From assembly GCA_012729115.1 (NCBI GenBank), contig JAAYDR010000077.1:1-64000 (forward strand): DNA of 64,000 nt, read 5' to 3'. The stretch comes from Clostridiales bacterium (GTDB lineage: Bacteria > Bacillota > Clostridia > Christensenellales > Aristaeellaceae). Position numbers and translations under genes: made by a program. This document shows positions 46,746 to 56,169 of the stretch, in pieces. How positions within the stretch are numbered: position 1 is the stretch's first letter; every line of letters begins with the position of its first letter. The notes below the pieces were generated by a model. The model ran no database searches and had not been told where the DNA came from. It was given only the letters and a program-made list of their open reading frames with translations.

Positions 46746-47675
46746 TTAGCCCCGAAGGCCCTTTGCCACCGCTTCTGCGATGCTCTGATCGTCCAGTTTG
46801 TAAGCCTTAAGCAAATGGGCGGGCTTGCCGCTCTGGCCAAACATATCCTGGACGCCCAGTTTGGTGAGCTTCACTCCATCCAGGTTGACCATGGCAGCGG
46901 CGGCGGCGTCTCCCAAGCCGCCGATAACATTGTGCTCCTCCACGGTGAAGATATGGCCCACCTTTTTGGCCAGGGCCTGTACCCCTTCCTCGTCAAAGGG
47001 CTTGAGGGTGTGGGCATTAACCACCGCCACGTTCATGCCCTGGGCAGCCAGAAGCTCGGCCGCCTTCATGCTTTCCTCCACCATTACGCCGCAACACAGC
47101 AGGGCGGCGTCGGTGCCTTCCCGCAGGACATTAATTTTGCCCAGGGTGAAGGGCATATCCATCTCGAAGATGGTCGAGGGCAGACGGGCCAGGCGGATGT
47201 ACACCGGGCCCTTGATGGCCAGAGCTGCGTCCATGCAGCGTTCGGTTTCATTGGCATCGCAGGGAACCAGCACGGTCATGTTGGGCAGGGCCCGCATGAT
47301 GGCGATATCCTCGATGGCTTGATGGCTGCCGCCATCCTCGCCCAGGGTAATTCCGGCATGGGTAAAACCAAACTTCACGTTCAGCTTGGGATAGCAAACG
47401 CCGTTGCGGATCTGGTCATAGGCGCGGCCCGCAAACACCGAGAAGGTGCTGCAAAAGGGCAGCAGTCCTACGTTACTCATGCCCGCGGCCATGTCCACCA
47501 TATTGGCCTCGGCAATGCCGCAATCAAAGAAACGGTCCGGAAACTCTTTCTTGAAATACTGGGTCATGGTGGCTCCCGCCAGATCTGCGTCCAAAACCAC
47601 CAGTTCCGGATGGGTATGCCCCAGTTTCGCCAGGTATTCTCCGTAGGCTACTCGGGTCGCTTTCTTCTCACTCAT
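46746..47675 (-). CDS. Transketolase, C-terminal subunit
   Basis: 309 residues. Pyrimidine-binding domain (ELVVLDADLAGATMT, DRFFDCGIAEANMVDMAAGM with the TPP Glu, THAGITLGEDGGSHQAIED) and C-terminal domain (VNAHTLKPFDEEG). It needs the partner encoded just upstream (3-nt gap) for a complete active site; together they move two-carbon units in the pentose phosphate pathway. Split transketolases are common in Clostridia. Confidence 0.93.
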   Translation of the reverse strand: MSEKKATRVAYGEYLAKLGHTHPELVVLDADLAGATMTQYFKKEFPDRFFDCGIAEANMVDMAAGMSNVGLLPFCSTFSVFAGRAYDQIRNGVCYPKLNVKFGFTHAGITLGEDGGSHQAIEDIAIMRALPNMTVLVPCDANETERCMDAALAIKGPVYIRLARLPSTIFEMDMPFTLGKINVLREGTDAALLCCGVMVEESMKAAELLAAQGMNVAVVNAHTLKPFDEEGVQALAKKVGHIFTVEEHNVIGGLGDAAAAAMVNLDGVKLTKLGVQDMFGQSGKPAHLLKAYKLDDQSIAEAVAKGLRG

Positions 47676-47678
47676 TGC

Positions 47679-48488
47679 TTATCCCTCCAGTTCCTGCAGG
47701 GCGCGAAGCCGCTGTTCCTCGTTGGGTGCTTTGCCATGCCATCCGGCGTCGTTCTCCATAAAGCTGATTCCCTTGCCCTTTGTGGTACGCAGGCGGATCA
47801 GCTTGGGGACACCGGGCTTGTGGGGCTGCTTCAAGGCAGCCAGCACCTGGTCATAGTCGTTCCCGTCGGGAACCTCAATGACATCCATGCCAAAGGCGGC
47901 AAACTTGGCGCTGACGTCACCCAGGCTCATCACCTCGTCGTTGCTGCCGTCAATCTGCAGACCGTTGTTGTCAAGAATCACGGTGAGGTTGTCCAGGCGG
48001 AAGTGGGCGGCGGCCATGCACGCTTCCCATACCAGGCCCTCCTGGGATTCGCCGTCCCCGATAATGGTATAAACCTTAAAGTCCTTCCCCGTAGCCTTTG
48101 CGCCCAGTGCCATGCCTACGGCAATGCTGATGCCCTGACCCAGGGAGCCGGTGGAAGCGTCTACGCCGGGGCAGCGCTTGCTGTCAGGGTGGCCCTGCAG
48201 GATGCTGCCCAATTGGCGGAAGTTTGCAAATTCAGCGGTGTCAAAATAACCTCTCTCGCCTAGCGCGGCATACAACCCAGGGGTGGCATGGCCTTTGGAG
48301 AGCACCAGGCGGTCCCGGTTTTCCATGGTTGGGTTTTTGGGGTCGATGTTCATCACATCGAAATACAGTGCTGCCAGCGTTTCCACAATGGAAAGTGAAC
48401 CACCCGGGTGTCCGCTCCCCGCAGCCGCCGTCATGTTGATGATGTCCCGGCGAAGCTGGGTGCAGAGGGCTTTGATCGCGGCATCCAT
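47679..48488 (-). CDS. Transketolase, N-terminal subunit
   Basis: 269 residues from ATG at 48488. TPP-diphosphate-binding half: MTAAAGSGHPGGSLSIVETLAALYF, SKGHATPGLYAALGERGY, GSLGQGISIAVGMALGAK, GDGESQEGLVWEAC..DNNGLQIDG (TPP motif GDG..NN). The first nine codons of the longer frame lie before the ribosome site. Confidence 0.94.
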   Translation of the reverse strand: MDAAIKALCTQLRRDIINMTAAAGSGHPGGSLSIVETLAALYFDVMNIDPKNPTMENRDRLVLSKGHATPGLYAALGERGYFDTAEFANFRQLGSILQGHPDSKRCPGVDASTGSLGQGISIAVGMALGAKATGKDFKVYTIIGDGESQEGLVWEACMAAAHFRLDNLTVILDNNGLQIDGSNDEVMSLGDVSAKFAAFGMDVIEVPDGNDYDQVLAALKQPHKPGVPKLIRLRTTKGKGISFMENDAGWHGKAPNEEQRLRALQELEG

Positions 48489-48538
48489 GATCCTGTTCCT
48501 CCGTTCGCAAAACATTTAAGAGACTTGTTCTCCATGGT

Positions 48539-48567
48539 ATGGTACCAAGACCGGCATACTTTGTCAA
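48539..48567 (-). promoter_or_regulatory. Sigma-A promoter of the transketolase pair
   Basis: TTGACA (48562-48567), 17-bp spacer, TACCAT (48539-48544) on the minus strand, 50 bp before the transketolase start. Both boxes are near consensus. Confidence 0.75.
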
Positions 48568-48590
48568 TTCCTTCATGGATTCCGCTTCGC

Positions 48591-49403
48591 TCAGTAGGTC
48601 TTGCGCTTCATGGTGGAGCGAATGCGCGGGGAGAGGTACCGGGGGATGACAGCCTCACTGTCTAAGTCCGGGGCTTTTGCGCTTGCCCGTTCACGGAAGG
48701 GCTGCGGTTCATTCACAGAAACCGGTACAGGGGGTTCTACCTCCAAGACAGGGGGTTCTACCTCCGGGACAGGGGGTTCTACCTCCGGGACAGGGGGCGG
48801 CGTCTGTGGAAGAGAAGATGGCTGCGGCCGTTGGTAGGACGTTTGGGAAAGGTCCGGCGTCAATGGAGCGGTAGCAGGAGCCGCGGTCTTATCCGGGGAC
48901 TCTGCAGGGGTGGAGTTCAGCCAGGAGTAGGGTTTCTCCGATCCATAGGCGCGATATGGGTTGGGCTGGCGCGCGAAGGATACGGGCGGGGGTGCGGCAT
49001 CTCCAATATCGGACAAGTATGCGGGCCTGCGCCGGGGATCGGGTTCCGCCGGCATCCCCCGGTCCGTGTCGTCCAGGACGGTGTAGGGATTGCGGTAGCT
49101 TATTGGGCTGGGTTCATAATACCCCTGCTCAGACCGCCGGATGGCGCTGTAGAGCAGTAGAGAACCTACCAAAACGAGGCCCGCACCTGCGCCCAGCAGC
49201 GGGCCTTGATTTCGGAGGATGAAAAGCATGGCTTGGTTGAGCCAGTTCGCCACCTGGCTTCGGCTGGGGACTTCCAGAGAACTGAGGATCAGCCGAACCT
49301 GGTCGTTGTCAATCATGGGCAGCACCAGGGCTACGAAGGCAATCAGCACGCCCATGATGCCCACACACAGGAACAGCCAGCCCATAAAGCGTTGGAATTT
49401 CAT
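48591..49403 (-). CDS. Two-span membrane protein with proline-rich tail
   Basis: 270 residues from ATG at 49403 (AAAGGA before it). Transmembrane segments at about 5-30 (GWLFLCVGIMGVLIAFVALVL) and 65-85 (GPLLGAGAGLVLVGSLLLYSAI), enclosing a 35-residue loop. The rest is a cytoplasmic or disordered Pro/Ser-rich tail with four tandem PPVPEVE-like repeats and a basic end. No family recognised. It is divergent from the vWA gene. Confidence 0.7.
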   Translation of the reverse strand: MKFQRFMGWLFLCVGIMGVLIAFVALVLPMIDNDQVRLILSSLEVPSRSQVANWLNQAMLFILRNQGPLLGAGAGLVLVGSLLLYSAIRRSEQGYYEPSPISYRNPYTVLDDTDRGMPAEPDPRRRPAYLSDIGDAAPPPVSFARQPNPYRAYGSEKPYSWLNSTPAESPDKTAAPATAPLTPDLSQTSYQRPQPSSLPQTPPPVPEVEPPVPEVEPPVLEVEPPVPVSVNEPQPFRERASAKAPDLDSEAVIPRYLSPRIRSTMKRKTY

Positions 49404-49505
49404 GGGAAGATTCCTTTCCATGCGTTGTGATTGCATCCATGCTTCCTTTCTAGATCAAGGTTCCTTTTTCCTTCCCCATATGGGTTTTTCTGCCGGGAAA
49501 GGAAG

Positions 49506-49534
49506 TTGACGGAAAACAAGGAATGTTGTATCGT
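49506..49534 (+). promoter_or_regulatory. Promoter of the vWA-PP2C-kinase operon
   Basis: TTGACG (49506-49511), 17-bp spacer, TATCGT (49529-49534), about 80 bp before the vWA start, on the plus strand. Confidence 0.55.
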
Positions 49535-49614
49535 ACTGATGGAATGGTATCATCGCGGGAGAGTTTTGTTTACACTTGCCTGGGCCCGATCGGAGGATTG
49601 GAGGGTTTGTTTTT

Positions 49615-50295
49615 ATGGAAAAATATCGCCTGACCTACAATGTGGATATGGTTTTCTGTATAGATGCCACAGGCAGCATGCGGCATGTGATTGACCTGGT
49701 GAAGCAAAACGCCCTGAGCCTCTATGAGGACATCACCAGGGCCATGGAGAAGAAGCATAAGGTCATCAGCCGGATGCGGGTGCGGGTGATTGCCTTCAGG
49801 GACTACGTGGCCGACGGCGAGGAAGCCATGCTCAGTAGCGACTTTTTCGTGCTGCCGGATCAGGCAGAAGATTTTTATGAATGTGTGAACAGCATCACCG
49901 CCAAAGGTGGCGGGGACATTCCCGAGGACGGGCTGGAGGCCCTGGCATATGCCATTAAAAGCGAATGGAGCCAGGAAGGGGTGAAGAAGCGGCACATCAT
50001 CGTCATGTGGTCGGATGCTCCCACCCATGAGTTGGGGCATGGTCGCATTGCTCCCTGGTATCCCGAGGGCATGGCCGAGGACTTTGACGAGTTGAGTCTG
50101 TGGTGGGAGGATGAGCAACTGGGCGGGTCCATGGATGAAAACGCAAAACGCCTGCTGATCTTCGCCCCTGATGCACCCCAGTGGAGCCGGATCTCCCAGG
50201 AGTGGGCCCAGGTGATCCATGTGCAGACGGTCAGTGAGGGGCTGGAGGAAGTGGAGTATCAGCAGGTGCTGGATGCCGTCTGCAACACCATTTGA
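49615..50295 (+). CDS. von Willebrand A domain protein (TerY-like)
   Basis: 226 residues, one vWA domain: MIDAS CIDATGSM (DxTxS), RVIAFRDYV and GGGDIPEDGLEAL, with IVMWSDAPTHE carrying the last metal ligand. No signal peptide, so it is intracellular. It is the first gene of a vWA-PP2C-kinase cluster, like the TerY-P triad known from comparative genomics of Ter stress systems. It may be the substrate or scaffold that the kinase phosphorylates. ATG at 49615 replaces an upstream start without ribosome site. Confidence 0.85.
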   Translation: MEKYRLTYNVDMVFCIDATGSMRHVIDLVKQNALSLYEDITRAMEKKHKVISRMRVRVIAFRDYVADGEEAMLSSDFFVLPDQAEDFYECVNSITAKGGGDIPEDGLEALAYAIKSEWSQEGVKKRHIIVMWSDAPTHELGHGRIAPWYPEGMAEDFDELSLWWEDEQLGGSMDENAKRLLIFAPDAPQWSRISQEWAQVIHVQTVSEGLEEVEYQQVLDAVCNTI

Positions 50296-50314
50296 GCCGG
50301 AGGAGTGCGCTGCC

Positions 50315-51325
50315 TTGGAAGTCTCAAAAGCGCCGGGAGATTTTCTATCCGGCCAGTCCATCTGTGTCAGCCATGCGGTCCTCCCTCAGGCCGGGGAGGA
50401 CAGCTTTTCGCTGCGGACCCATGCCCGGGGCGGTTATCTTTGCGTGGCGGACGGCTGCGGAGGCCTGGGCTCCAGGCGTTATGCCAGGATGGGGGAACGT
50501 ACAGGCGCTTATTTGGCTGCCCGCCTGGTAACCCAGGAGGTGGAGCGGCTTCACCAAAGCCTTTTCCCGCTGCCGGCCGGCAGGGAGGCGGGGCAGGCCC
50601 TGTGCGTCAGCCTGGCGGCGCTCCTCTCCAGGAAGCTTCGTGCCTTTGAAGAGGAACACAGCGGGGGGCGGCAGGTGCGGATCGTGGGCCGGATGCAACG
50701 GGCCTTGCCCACCACCCTGTGCCTGCTGCTCATGGAAAATACGGCCCGGGGCCTGGACTGCCTGTTTCTGTGGGCAGGGGATAGCCGGGGCTACCTTTTG
50801 GATTTTCAGGGGCTCCATCAGTTGACGGCGGATCATACCAGCCTGCGGGCGGACGCCATGGAGAGCCTGTACCGGGATCTTCCCCTGACCAATGTACTCA
50901 GTGCGCAGGATGCGTTTTTCATCAGCGGCAGGAGAGTGCGTGTGAAGGGGCCCTGTGTGGGGATTGTGGCCACGGACGGAGCCTTTGACTCCCTTCCCAA
51001 CCCCATGGAAATGGAATGGCTGCTGCTGTCCACCCTTCATGGGTCATCGGATCCGGAAAGCTGGAAAAGGAAGCTGCACAACCAGCTGGCCAAGATCGTC
51101 TCGGACGACTGCACCCTCCAGTTGGCCCTTTACGGATACAAACGTTTTGAGGAGCTTCGGGAGGGGATGGAGGGGCGGCGGCTCCTGCTGCAAAAGCAGT
51201 TTATCACGCCTGTACGCAGGCGCAAGGCGGATCTACCCTTTGCCCGGGAACGCTGGCTGGCTTACATGCCAACGTACGACTGGACGGAAAGGACGGCGCA
51301 GGGTGAACCGGATTGGCGGGTATGA
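50315..51325 (+). CDS. PP2C-type Ser/Thr phosphatase
   Basis: About 336 residues. PP2C motifs all present: QAGEDSFSL (motif 1 Asp), CVADGCGGLGS (DGxGG), LFLWAGDSRGYLL, GIVATDGAFDSLP and VSDDCTLQLALYG (final DDxT). A helical extension follows (KRFEELREGMEGRRLL). I favour the TTG at 50315, eight nt after GGAGGAG; ATG at 50273 would overlap the vWA gene by 23 nt without a ribosome site. It counteracts the kinase encoded next. Confidence 0.85.
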   Translation: MEVSKAPGDFLSGQSICVSHAVLPQAGEDSFSLRTHARGGYLCVADGCGGLGSRRYARMGERTGAYLAARLVTQEVERLHQSLFPLPAGREAGQALCVSLAALLSRKLRAFEEEHSGGRQVRIVGRMQRALPTTLCLLLMENTARGLDCLFLWAGDSRGYLLDFQGLHQLTADHTSLRADAMESLYRDLPLTNVLSAQDAFFISGRRVRVKGPCVGIVATDGAFDSLPNPMEMEWLLLSTLHGSSDPESWKRKLHNQLAKIVSDDCTLQLALYGYKRFEELREGMEGRRLLLQKQFITPVRRRKADLPFARERWLAYMPTYDWTERTAQGEPDWRV

Positions 51326-52223
51326 ACCTTTGACAGAAATGAAAACCGTGGGAAGCGGGAGCGCGCGGTGGTGCATTGCCCGCCGGGAATACCAGCGCTT
51401 TTTTCTCAAGGAGTTTCTATCGCCGGTCTATCCTTCTTCAGGCAGAGACACCCCTCTGACCCGCAAGCAGGTGGAACGCTGCCAGGCCTTTGAACAACGC
51501 AAGAGGCGCATGTACGCGGCCCTTTCCTGCGTCATCGGTGAAACGTTGGTGCCGGTGCTGGACTTTTTCCGCCATGAGGGGCGGTATTATGCCGTCAGCG
51601 AGGAGGTGCCCCGGCCCTATATCAGCGGGGAGGAGGCGGCAGGGCTCTCACCCAGGGAGGTTCGGCAGGTGCTTCACGAGCTGGCGGAATGCCTGAGGCG
51701 CCTGCACACCCAGGGGATCATTCACGCGGATCTCAAGCCGGAGCATCTGCTGCTCACCGGACGGGAAGGGCGATACCGCCTGCGCCTGATTGATCTGGAC
51801 AGCGGTTTCCTGGAGGAGGCGCCGCCCAGCGGGGGGGAGAACATGGAGGGGGACCCGGCCTACCTGTCGCCGGAGGTTTTTTTGCGATTGATGGGGGAGG
51901 ATGCTCCCCTGACCACCCGGCTGGATACCTTCTCCCTGGGCATTGTAATCCATCGCCTGTGGACGGGAGAGTTGCCGGCTTTTGACCTGGATAAGTATGC
52001 CTACCTCTATGAGGCGGTGCTGGCAGGAGGGGATGTGCGCCTGTCCCCCAGGCTGCCGCTGGCCTACCGGATTGCGGTGCAGCGCATGCTGCGCAGGGAT
52101 CCGCTGGAGCGGCCCTCCGATGAGGAGATTGCAGGGCTTTTTTACGCGCCTATGGGGGAGAGCGGCACAGGGATAGAGGAGGAGGGGCCGCTCAACGGCC
52201 TGAGCCGGTATTTGAAAAAATAG
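51303..52223 (+). CDS. Hanks-type Ser/Thr protein kinase
   Basis: 306 residues. Gly-loop VGSGSARWCIARR, ATP lysine in FFLKEF, catalytic loop HADLKPEHLLL, DLDSG in place of DFG, GDPAYLSPE as the APE motif and a C-lobe ending RMLRRDPLERPSDEEIAG. The substitution of DFG by DLD still keeps the metal Asp. No membrane segment, unlike PrkC. The GTG at 51303 overlaps the phosphatase by 23 bp. The vWA, phosphatase and kinase form a complete phospho-switch in one operon. Confidence 0.85.
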   Translation: MNRIGGYEPLTEMKTVGSGSARWCIARREYQRFFLKEFLSPVYPSSGRDTPLTRKQVERCQAFEQRKRRMYAALSCVIGETLVPVLDFFRHEGRYYAVSEEVPRPYISGEEAAGLSPREVRQVLHELAECLRRLHTQGIIHADLKPEHLLLTGREGRYRLRLIDLDSGFLEEAPPSGGENMEGDPAYLSPEVFLRLMGEDAPLTTRLDTFSLGIVIHRLWTGELPAFDLDKYAYLYEAVLAGGDVRLSPRLPLAYRIAVQRMLRRDPLERPSDEEIAGLFYAPMGESGTGIEEEGPLNGLSRYLKK

Positions 52224-52241
52224 ACCCTTATGAAAGATAGC

Positions 52242-52277
52242 AACAGGCGGGTTTGCCAGGCGGCAATCCCGCCTGTT
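52242..52277 (+). terminator. Terminator of the vWA-PP2C-kinase operon
   Basis: AACAGGCGGG (52242-52251) and CCCGCCTGTT (52268-52277) form a 10-bp stem; TTTG follows. It separates the operon from feoAB. Confidence 0.72.
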
Positions 52278-52384
52278 TTGCCGTGCAGAGCGGGGGGGCG
52301 GCTTCACGGCACACGCTCTACAGACCCTGCATAGGATGGGGAAAGAACTCCCGGCGATTTGCAGCGTCGGTACGAGGTGAGGAA

Positions 52385-52645
52385 ATGGAAAGACTTGTAT
52401 CCCTCAGTGGCCTCAAAACGGGGGAAAGCGCAATGATTACGGAACTTCTGGCCCAGGGAGCCATGTATGCAAGGCTGCTGGACCTGGGCTTTACCTGCGG
52501 CAGCCGGGTCTGCTGCCTCTTTTCCTCCGCCTTGGGCAATCCCCGGGCCTATTGGGTACGGGGAACGGTCATCGCTCTGCGCCACGCGGACGCCGAGCTG
52601 GTGCTCTGCGAGGCGCAGCCGGGAGAGCCGGAGGGAGAGGCATGA
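52385..52645 (+). CDS. feoA: FeoA, ferrous iron transport accessory protein
   Basis: 86 residues with the FeoA SH3-like beta-barrel pattern: LSGLKTGESAMITELLAQGAMYARLLDLGF and a C-terminal RHADAELVLCEA. It binds and stimulates FeoB. ATG at 52385 follows GAGGTGAGGA; the stop overlaps the feoB start (ATGA). Confidence 0.9.
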   Translation: MERLVSLSGLKTGESAMITELLAQGAMYARLLDLGFTCGSRVCCLFSSALGNPRAYWVRGTVIALRHADAELVLCEAQPGEPEGEA

Positions 52646-54744
52646 GGACGGATGCGGCATCAAAACCGGGCCTGCAGGTGGCGCTGTGCGGAAATCCCAA
52701 TGTGGGGAAAAGCACAGTGTTCAACGCGCTGACAGGGCTCAATCAGCATACGGGCAACTGGACGGGAAAAACGGTGGAGACTGCCCAAGGAAAGGTGCGG
52801 GGAGAAACGGCCCGATGGATCCTGACAGATTTGCCTGGTACATATTCCCTGCTAACCGGCTCCCCGGAGGAGGAACTGGCCTGTGATTTCCTGTGCTTTG
52901 GCCACCAGGATGTGGCCATCGTGGTATGCGACGCCACTTGCCTGGAGCGGAACCTGAATGTTACACTGCAGGTCATCCAGGTTATCCCCCATGTGGTGGT
53001 ATGCCTGAACCTGATGGATGAAGTCAGCCGGATGGGGGGCTCCATTGACCTGGCCGGGCTGGAGGCGCTGCTTGGGGTGCCGGTGGTATCCTGCTCGGCC
53101 AGACGAAAGCAGGGGCTTGGGGAGTTGAAGCGTCGGGTGGAGGAGATTGCGGCCCAGTCCCCCCAACACTCCAGCCGCAGCCCGCTTCTTGTTTACCCGG
53201 TGCCGGTGGAGGATGCGATGATCAGGCTGCTGCCGGCTCTGGAGAAGGCCTGGCCTGGCAATTGCGGGCTCTCTTTCCTGGCCCTCCGGCTGCTGACTGC
53301 CGGTGAGGACCAGCTTCATCGCCTGCTGGAGCAATGCGGAAGTGAGGAGCGGGGCGGACTGCAGGAGGCTGTGGCCGCCGCCCGGGAGTCCATGAGCCTG
53401 GCCGGGTACTCACCCCAGTGCGCGGGGGCCCGGGTGATCTCAGCAGGGTTTGAGGCGGCCAAGGCCCTTTGCGCCCGGGTGGTCCATAGACCCTGTGCCA
53501 ACGATGCCGGACATGATCGCAGTCTTGCCATGGACCGGCTGCTGTGCAGCAAGAGGGTGGGTATTCCCGTGATGCTGGCCTTGCTGGCCTTTGTATTCTT
53601 TTTAACCATCTCCGGAGCCAACGGACCCTCCGCCTTTTTGTCCGCGTTCTTTTCCCATCTGGAGCCCAGGCTGCTGCATTGGCTGCAGGGCCTGGCGGCC
53701 CCGGAATGGTTGCAAAGCCTGCTGATTTCCGGTGCATACCGTGTTACCACCTGGGTGGTGTCGGTGATGCTGCCACCCATGGCCATCTTCTTTCCTCTGT
53801 TTACCCTTCTGGAGGACTGGGGCTTTTTGCCGCGGGTGGCCTTTAACCTGGACCGCTGCTTTCAGGGCTGCAAGGCCTGCGGAAAACAGGCTCTGTGCAT
53901 GTGTATGGGGCTGGGCTGCAACGCGGTGGGGGTGATGGGCTGCCGAATTATCAACAGCCCCAGAGAGCGGCTCATTGCCATTGTGACCAATGCCATGATG
54001 CCTTGCAACGGAAGGTTTCCCACCTTGCTGCTGATGATGAGCCTGTTCTTCATTCCGCTGGGCGGCTGGGTGGGCACGGCCCTTGGTGCGGTGCTATTGA
54101 CAGGGGTGCTGGCTTTGAGCGTGGCGGCAACCTTGGGGAGCGCCTGGATTCTTTCCAGAACGGTTCTGAAAGGAACCCCCTCCACCTTTGCGCTGGAGCT
54201 TCCGCCCTTTCGCAGACCCAGTCTGGGGCAGGTGCTGGTCCGCTCAGTGCTGGACAGAACGCTGTTTGTCCTGGGCCGCGCGGCAGTGGTGGCCGCGCCC
54301 GCCGGGCTGGTCCTCTGGTGCCTGACCCATGGCAGCTTGGGCGGCCAGACCCTGCTGACCCATGCCGCAGGAAGTCTGGAACCTCTGGGGCGGCTTATGG
54401 GCCTGGACGGGGTGATTCTGTTGGGATTCATCCTGGGCTTTCCCGCCAATGAGATTGTGATGCCCATCATCCTCATGACCTACCTGGCCCAGGAAACGCT
54501 GGTAGAGCCCCAGAGCCTGATGACCCTTAAAATGCTGCTCACTGAGCAGGGATGGACTGTCTGGACGGCTGTAAACATGGTCTTGTTCTCCCTGTTTCAT
54601 TGGCCATGCTCCACCACCGTGCTGACCATCTATAAGGAAACCAAAAGCCTCCGCTGGACCGGTCTGGCGGTGCTGCTGCCTACGGCCATCGGCATGGGGC
54701 TTTGCATGCTGCTGACCCTGGTGAGGGGTTGGGTGGGGGGATGA
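52642..54744 (+). CDS. feoB: FeoB, ferrous iron transporter
   Basis: 700 residues. N-terminal GTPase: G1 GNPNVGKST, G2 region TGNWTGKTVE, G3 DLPGTYSL, G4 NLMDE; followed by a GDI-like helical spacer and a membrane domain with Gate motifs (FSLFHWPCSTTVLTIYKE; GLGCNAVGVMGCRII). Imports Fe(II) across the membrane. No FeoC is seen after it. The ATGA overlap with feoA shows tight coupling. Confidence 0.95.
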   Translation: MRTDAASKPGLQVALCGNPNVGKSTVFNALTGLNQHTGNWTGKTVETAQGKVRGETARWILTDLPGTYSLLTGSPEEELACDFLCFGHQDVAIVVCDATCLERNLNVTLQVIQVIPHVVVCLNLMDEVSRMGGSIDLAGLEALLGVPVVSCSARRKQGLGELKRRVEEIAAQSPQHSSRSPLLVYPVPVEDAMIRLLPALEKAWPGNCGLSFLALRLLTAGEDQLHRLLEQCGSEERGGLQEAVAAARESMSLAGYSPQCAGARVISAGFEAAKALCARVVHRPCANDAGHDRSLAMDRLLCSKRVGIPVMLALLAFVFFLTISGANGPSAFLSAFFSHLEPRLLHWLQGLAAPEWLQSLLISGAYRVTTWVVSVMLPPMAIFFPLFTLLEDWGFLPRVAFNLDRCFQGCKACGKQALCMCMGLGCNAVGVMGCRIINSPRERLIAIVTNAMMPCNGRFPTLLLMMSLFFIPLGGWVGTALGAVLLTGVLALSVAATLGSAWILSRTVLKGTPSTFALELPPFRRPSLGQVLVRSVLDRTLFVLGRAAVVAAPAGLVLWCLTHGSLGGQTLLTHAAGSLEPLGRLMGLDGVILLGFILGFPANEIVMPIILMTYLAQETLVEPQSLMTLKMLLTEQGWTVWTAVNMVLFSLFHWPCSTTVLTIYKETKSLRWTGLAVLLPTAIGMGLCMLLTLVRGWVGG

Positions 54745-54816
54745 ACGCCTGCTTGCATTGTTTTCCCTGGCGTGATACCATCAGGGGCAGGTGTCTGGCA
54801 GGGAGGAGAATGTTCC

Positions 54817-56169
54817 ATGGAGGATTTTGCCACGCTCGCGATTCAGGAACTCTTGCATCCGGAAGGCTTTGACTGCGCCTGTGGGCGGCATCACGGCACA
54901 GGGCTTCGCCATTTCATTCTGGGAAATGGCGCGCTGGAGCAATTGCCCCGGGTATTGCAGACAATGTCAATCCGTCGGCCCTTTGTGGTCAGCGATTCCC
55001 ATACCGACCCTGTGGCGGGTGAGAAGGTTCGCATGCTGCTTTTGGCCGCCGCCATCCCCTTTGCCTCCTACAGGTATCCCCCCAGACCCCATGCCATCGA
55101 GCCGGATGAAGCGGCGGTTGGGGCCTTGTGCATGGCCTTTGATCCTGCCTGTGACGCTTTGCTGGCGGTGGGCTCCGGTGTCATCAACGACTGCTGCAAG
55201 GTGGCGGCCCACGCGCTGGGGCGGCCAAGCCTGGTGGTAGCCACCGCCCCCAGCATGGACGGCTATGCCAGCGACAACGCCAGCATGATCCAAAACCGGG
55301 TGAAGGTAAGTCTTTACAACGCATGCCCTGTTGCCATCATTGCCGACACCTCCATCCTGCGCCAGGCGCCGGAGGCCATGCTTATGGCAGGTTTGGGGGA
55401 CATGCTGGCCAAGTATGTGTCCCTGTGCGAATGGCGCATTTCCCATCTGGTCACGGAAGAGTATTACTGCCCCCAGGTGGCGGCGTTGGTGCGCGGGGCC
55501 TTGTCCCGGGTTCGGGAGTATGCCCCCGGGCTGATGCGCAGGGAGGGGGCCGCCATTGACAGTGTGATGGAGGGGCTGGTCATGAGCGGCGTGGCCATGA
55601 GCTTCGCCGGGATTTCCCGCCCCGCTTCGGGGCTGGAGCATTACTTCTCCCATCTGTGGGAGATGAAAGCCCTGCGAGGCCTGGCCCAGCCCTCCTTGCA
55701 CGGAATCCAGGTAGGGGTGGGTACCTGCCTGACCCTGAAGCTCTATGAGCACATCAGGCAGCTTACGCCCAGCCGTGCCAAGGCGGAGGCCGCCATCCGG
55801 GCCTTTTCCCCTGCTGCGTGGGAGAGGGACCTGCATACCCTGTTTGGAGAGGACGCGGCCCAAAAGCTTATCGCCCAGGAAGCCGTGGAAAAGAAAAACG
55901 ATCCCCAAAAGCATGCCCTGCGCCTGCAGCGATTGCTGGAGCACTGGGAGGACATCCGGCAGATCATCCGGGAGGAGCTGCCTCCCCTTGCGGAAATTGT
56001 CACATTGATGCAGGGCCTAGGCCTGCCGCTAAAACCGGAGGATATCGGCCTTACTCCCAGGGATGCGGCGGAGGCCTTGTTGGGCTCGCGCAGCATTCGG
56101 GACAAATACCTGACCTCCTCCATGCTCTGGGACCTGGGCGAGCTGGAGGATTTTACCGCATATGTGTAA
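54817..56169 (+). CDS. sn-Glycerol-1-phosphate dehydrogenase-like (AraM/EgsA family)
   Basis: 450 residues from ATG at 54817 (GGGAGGAG before it). NAD-binding GSGVINDCCKVAAHALGRPSLVVATAPSMDGYAS; metal ligands Asp in GLGDMLAKYVSLCEW, His in GLEHYFSHLWE and His in HGIQVGVGTC. Bacterial members (AraM) make sn-glycerol-1-phosphate with Ni or Zn, otherwise an archaeal-lipid precursor. The C-terminal 100 residues extend beyond AraM. Substrate is inferred, and it stands alone. Confidence 0.82.
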   Translation: MEDFATLAIQELLHPEGFDCACGRHHGTGLRHFILGNGALEQLPRVLQTMSIRRPFVVSDSHTDPVAGEKVRMLLLAAAIPFASYRYPPRPHAIEPDEAAVGALCMAFDPACDALLAVGSGVINDCCKVAAHALGRPSLVVATAPSMDGYASDNASMIQNRVKVSLYNACPVAIIADTSILRQAPEAMLMAGLGDMLAKYVSLCEWRISHLVTEEYYCPQVAALVRGALSRVREYAPGLMRREGAAIDSVMEGLVMSGVAMSFAGISRPASGLEHYFSHLWEMKALRGLAQPSLHGIQVGVGTCLTLKLYEHIRQLTPSRAKAEAAIRAFSPAAWERDLHTLFGEDAAQKLIAQEAVEKKNDPQKHALRLQRLLEHWEDIRQIIREELPPLAEIVTLMQGLGLPLKPEDIGLTPRDAAEALLGSRSIRDKYLTSSMLWDLGELEDFTAYV

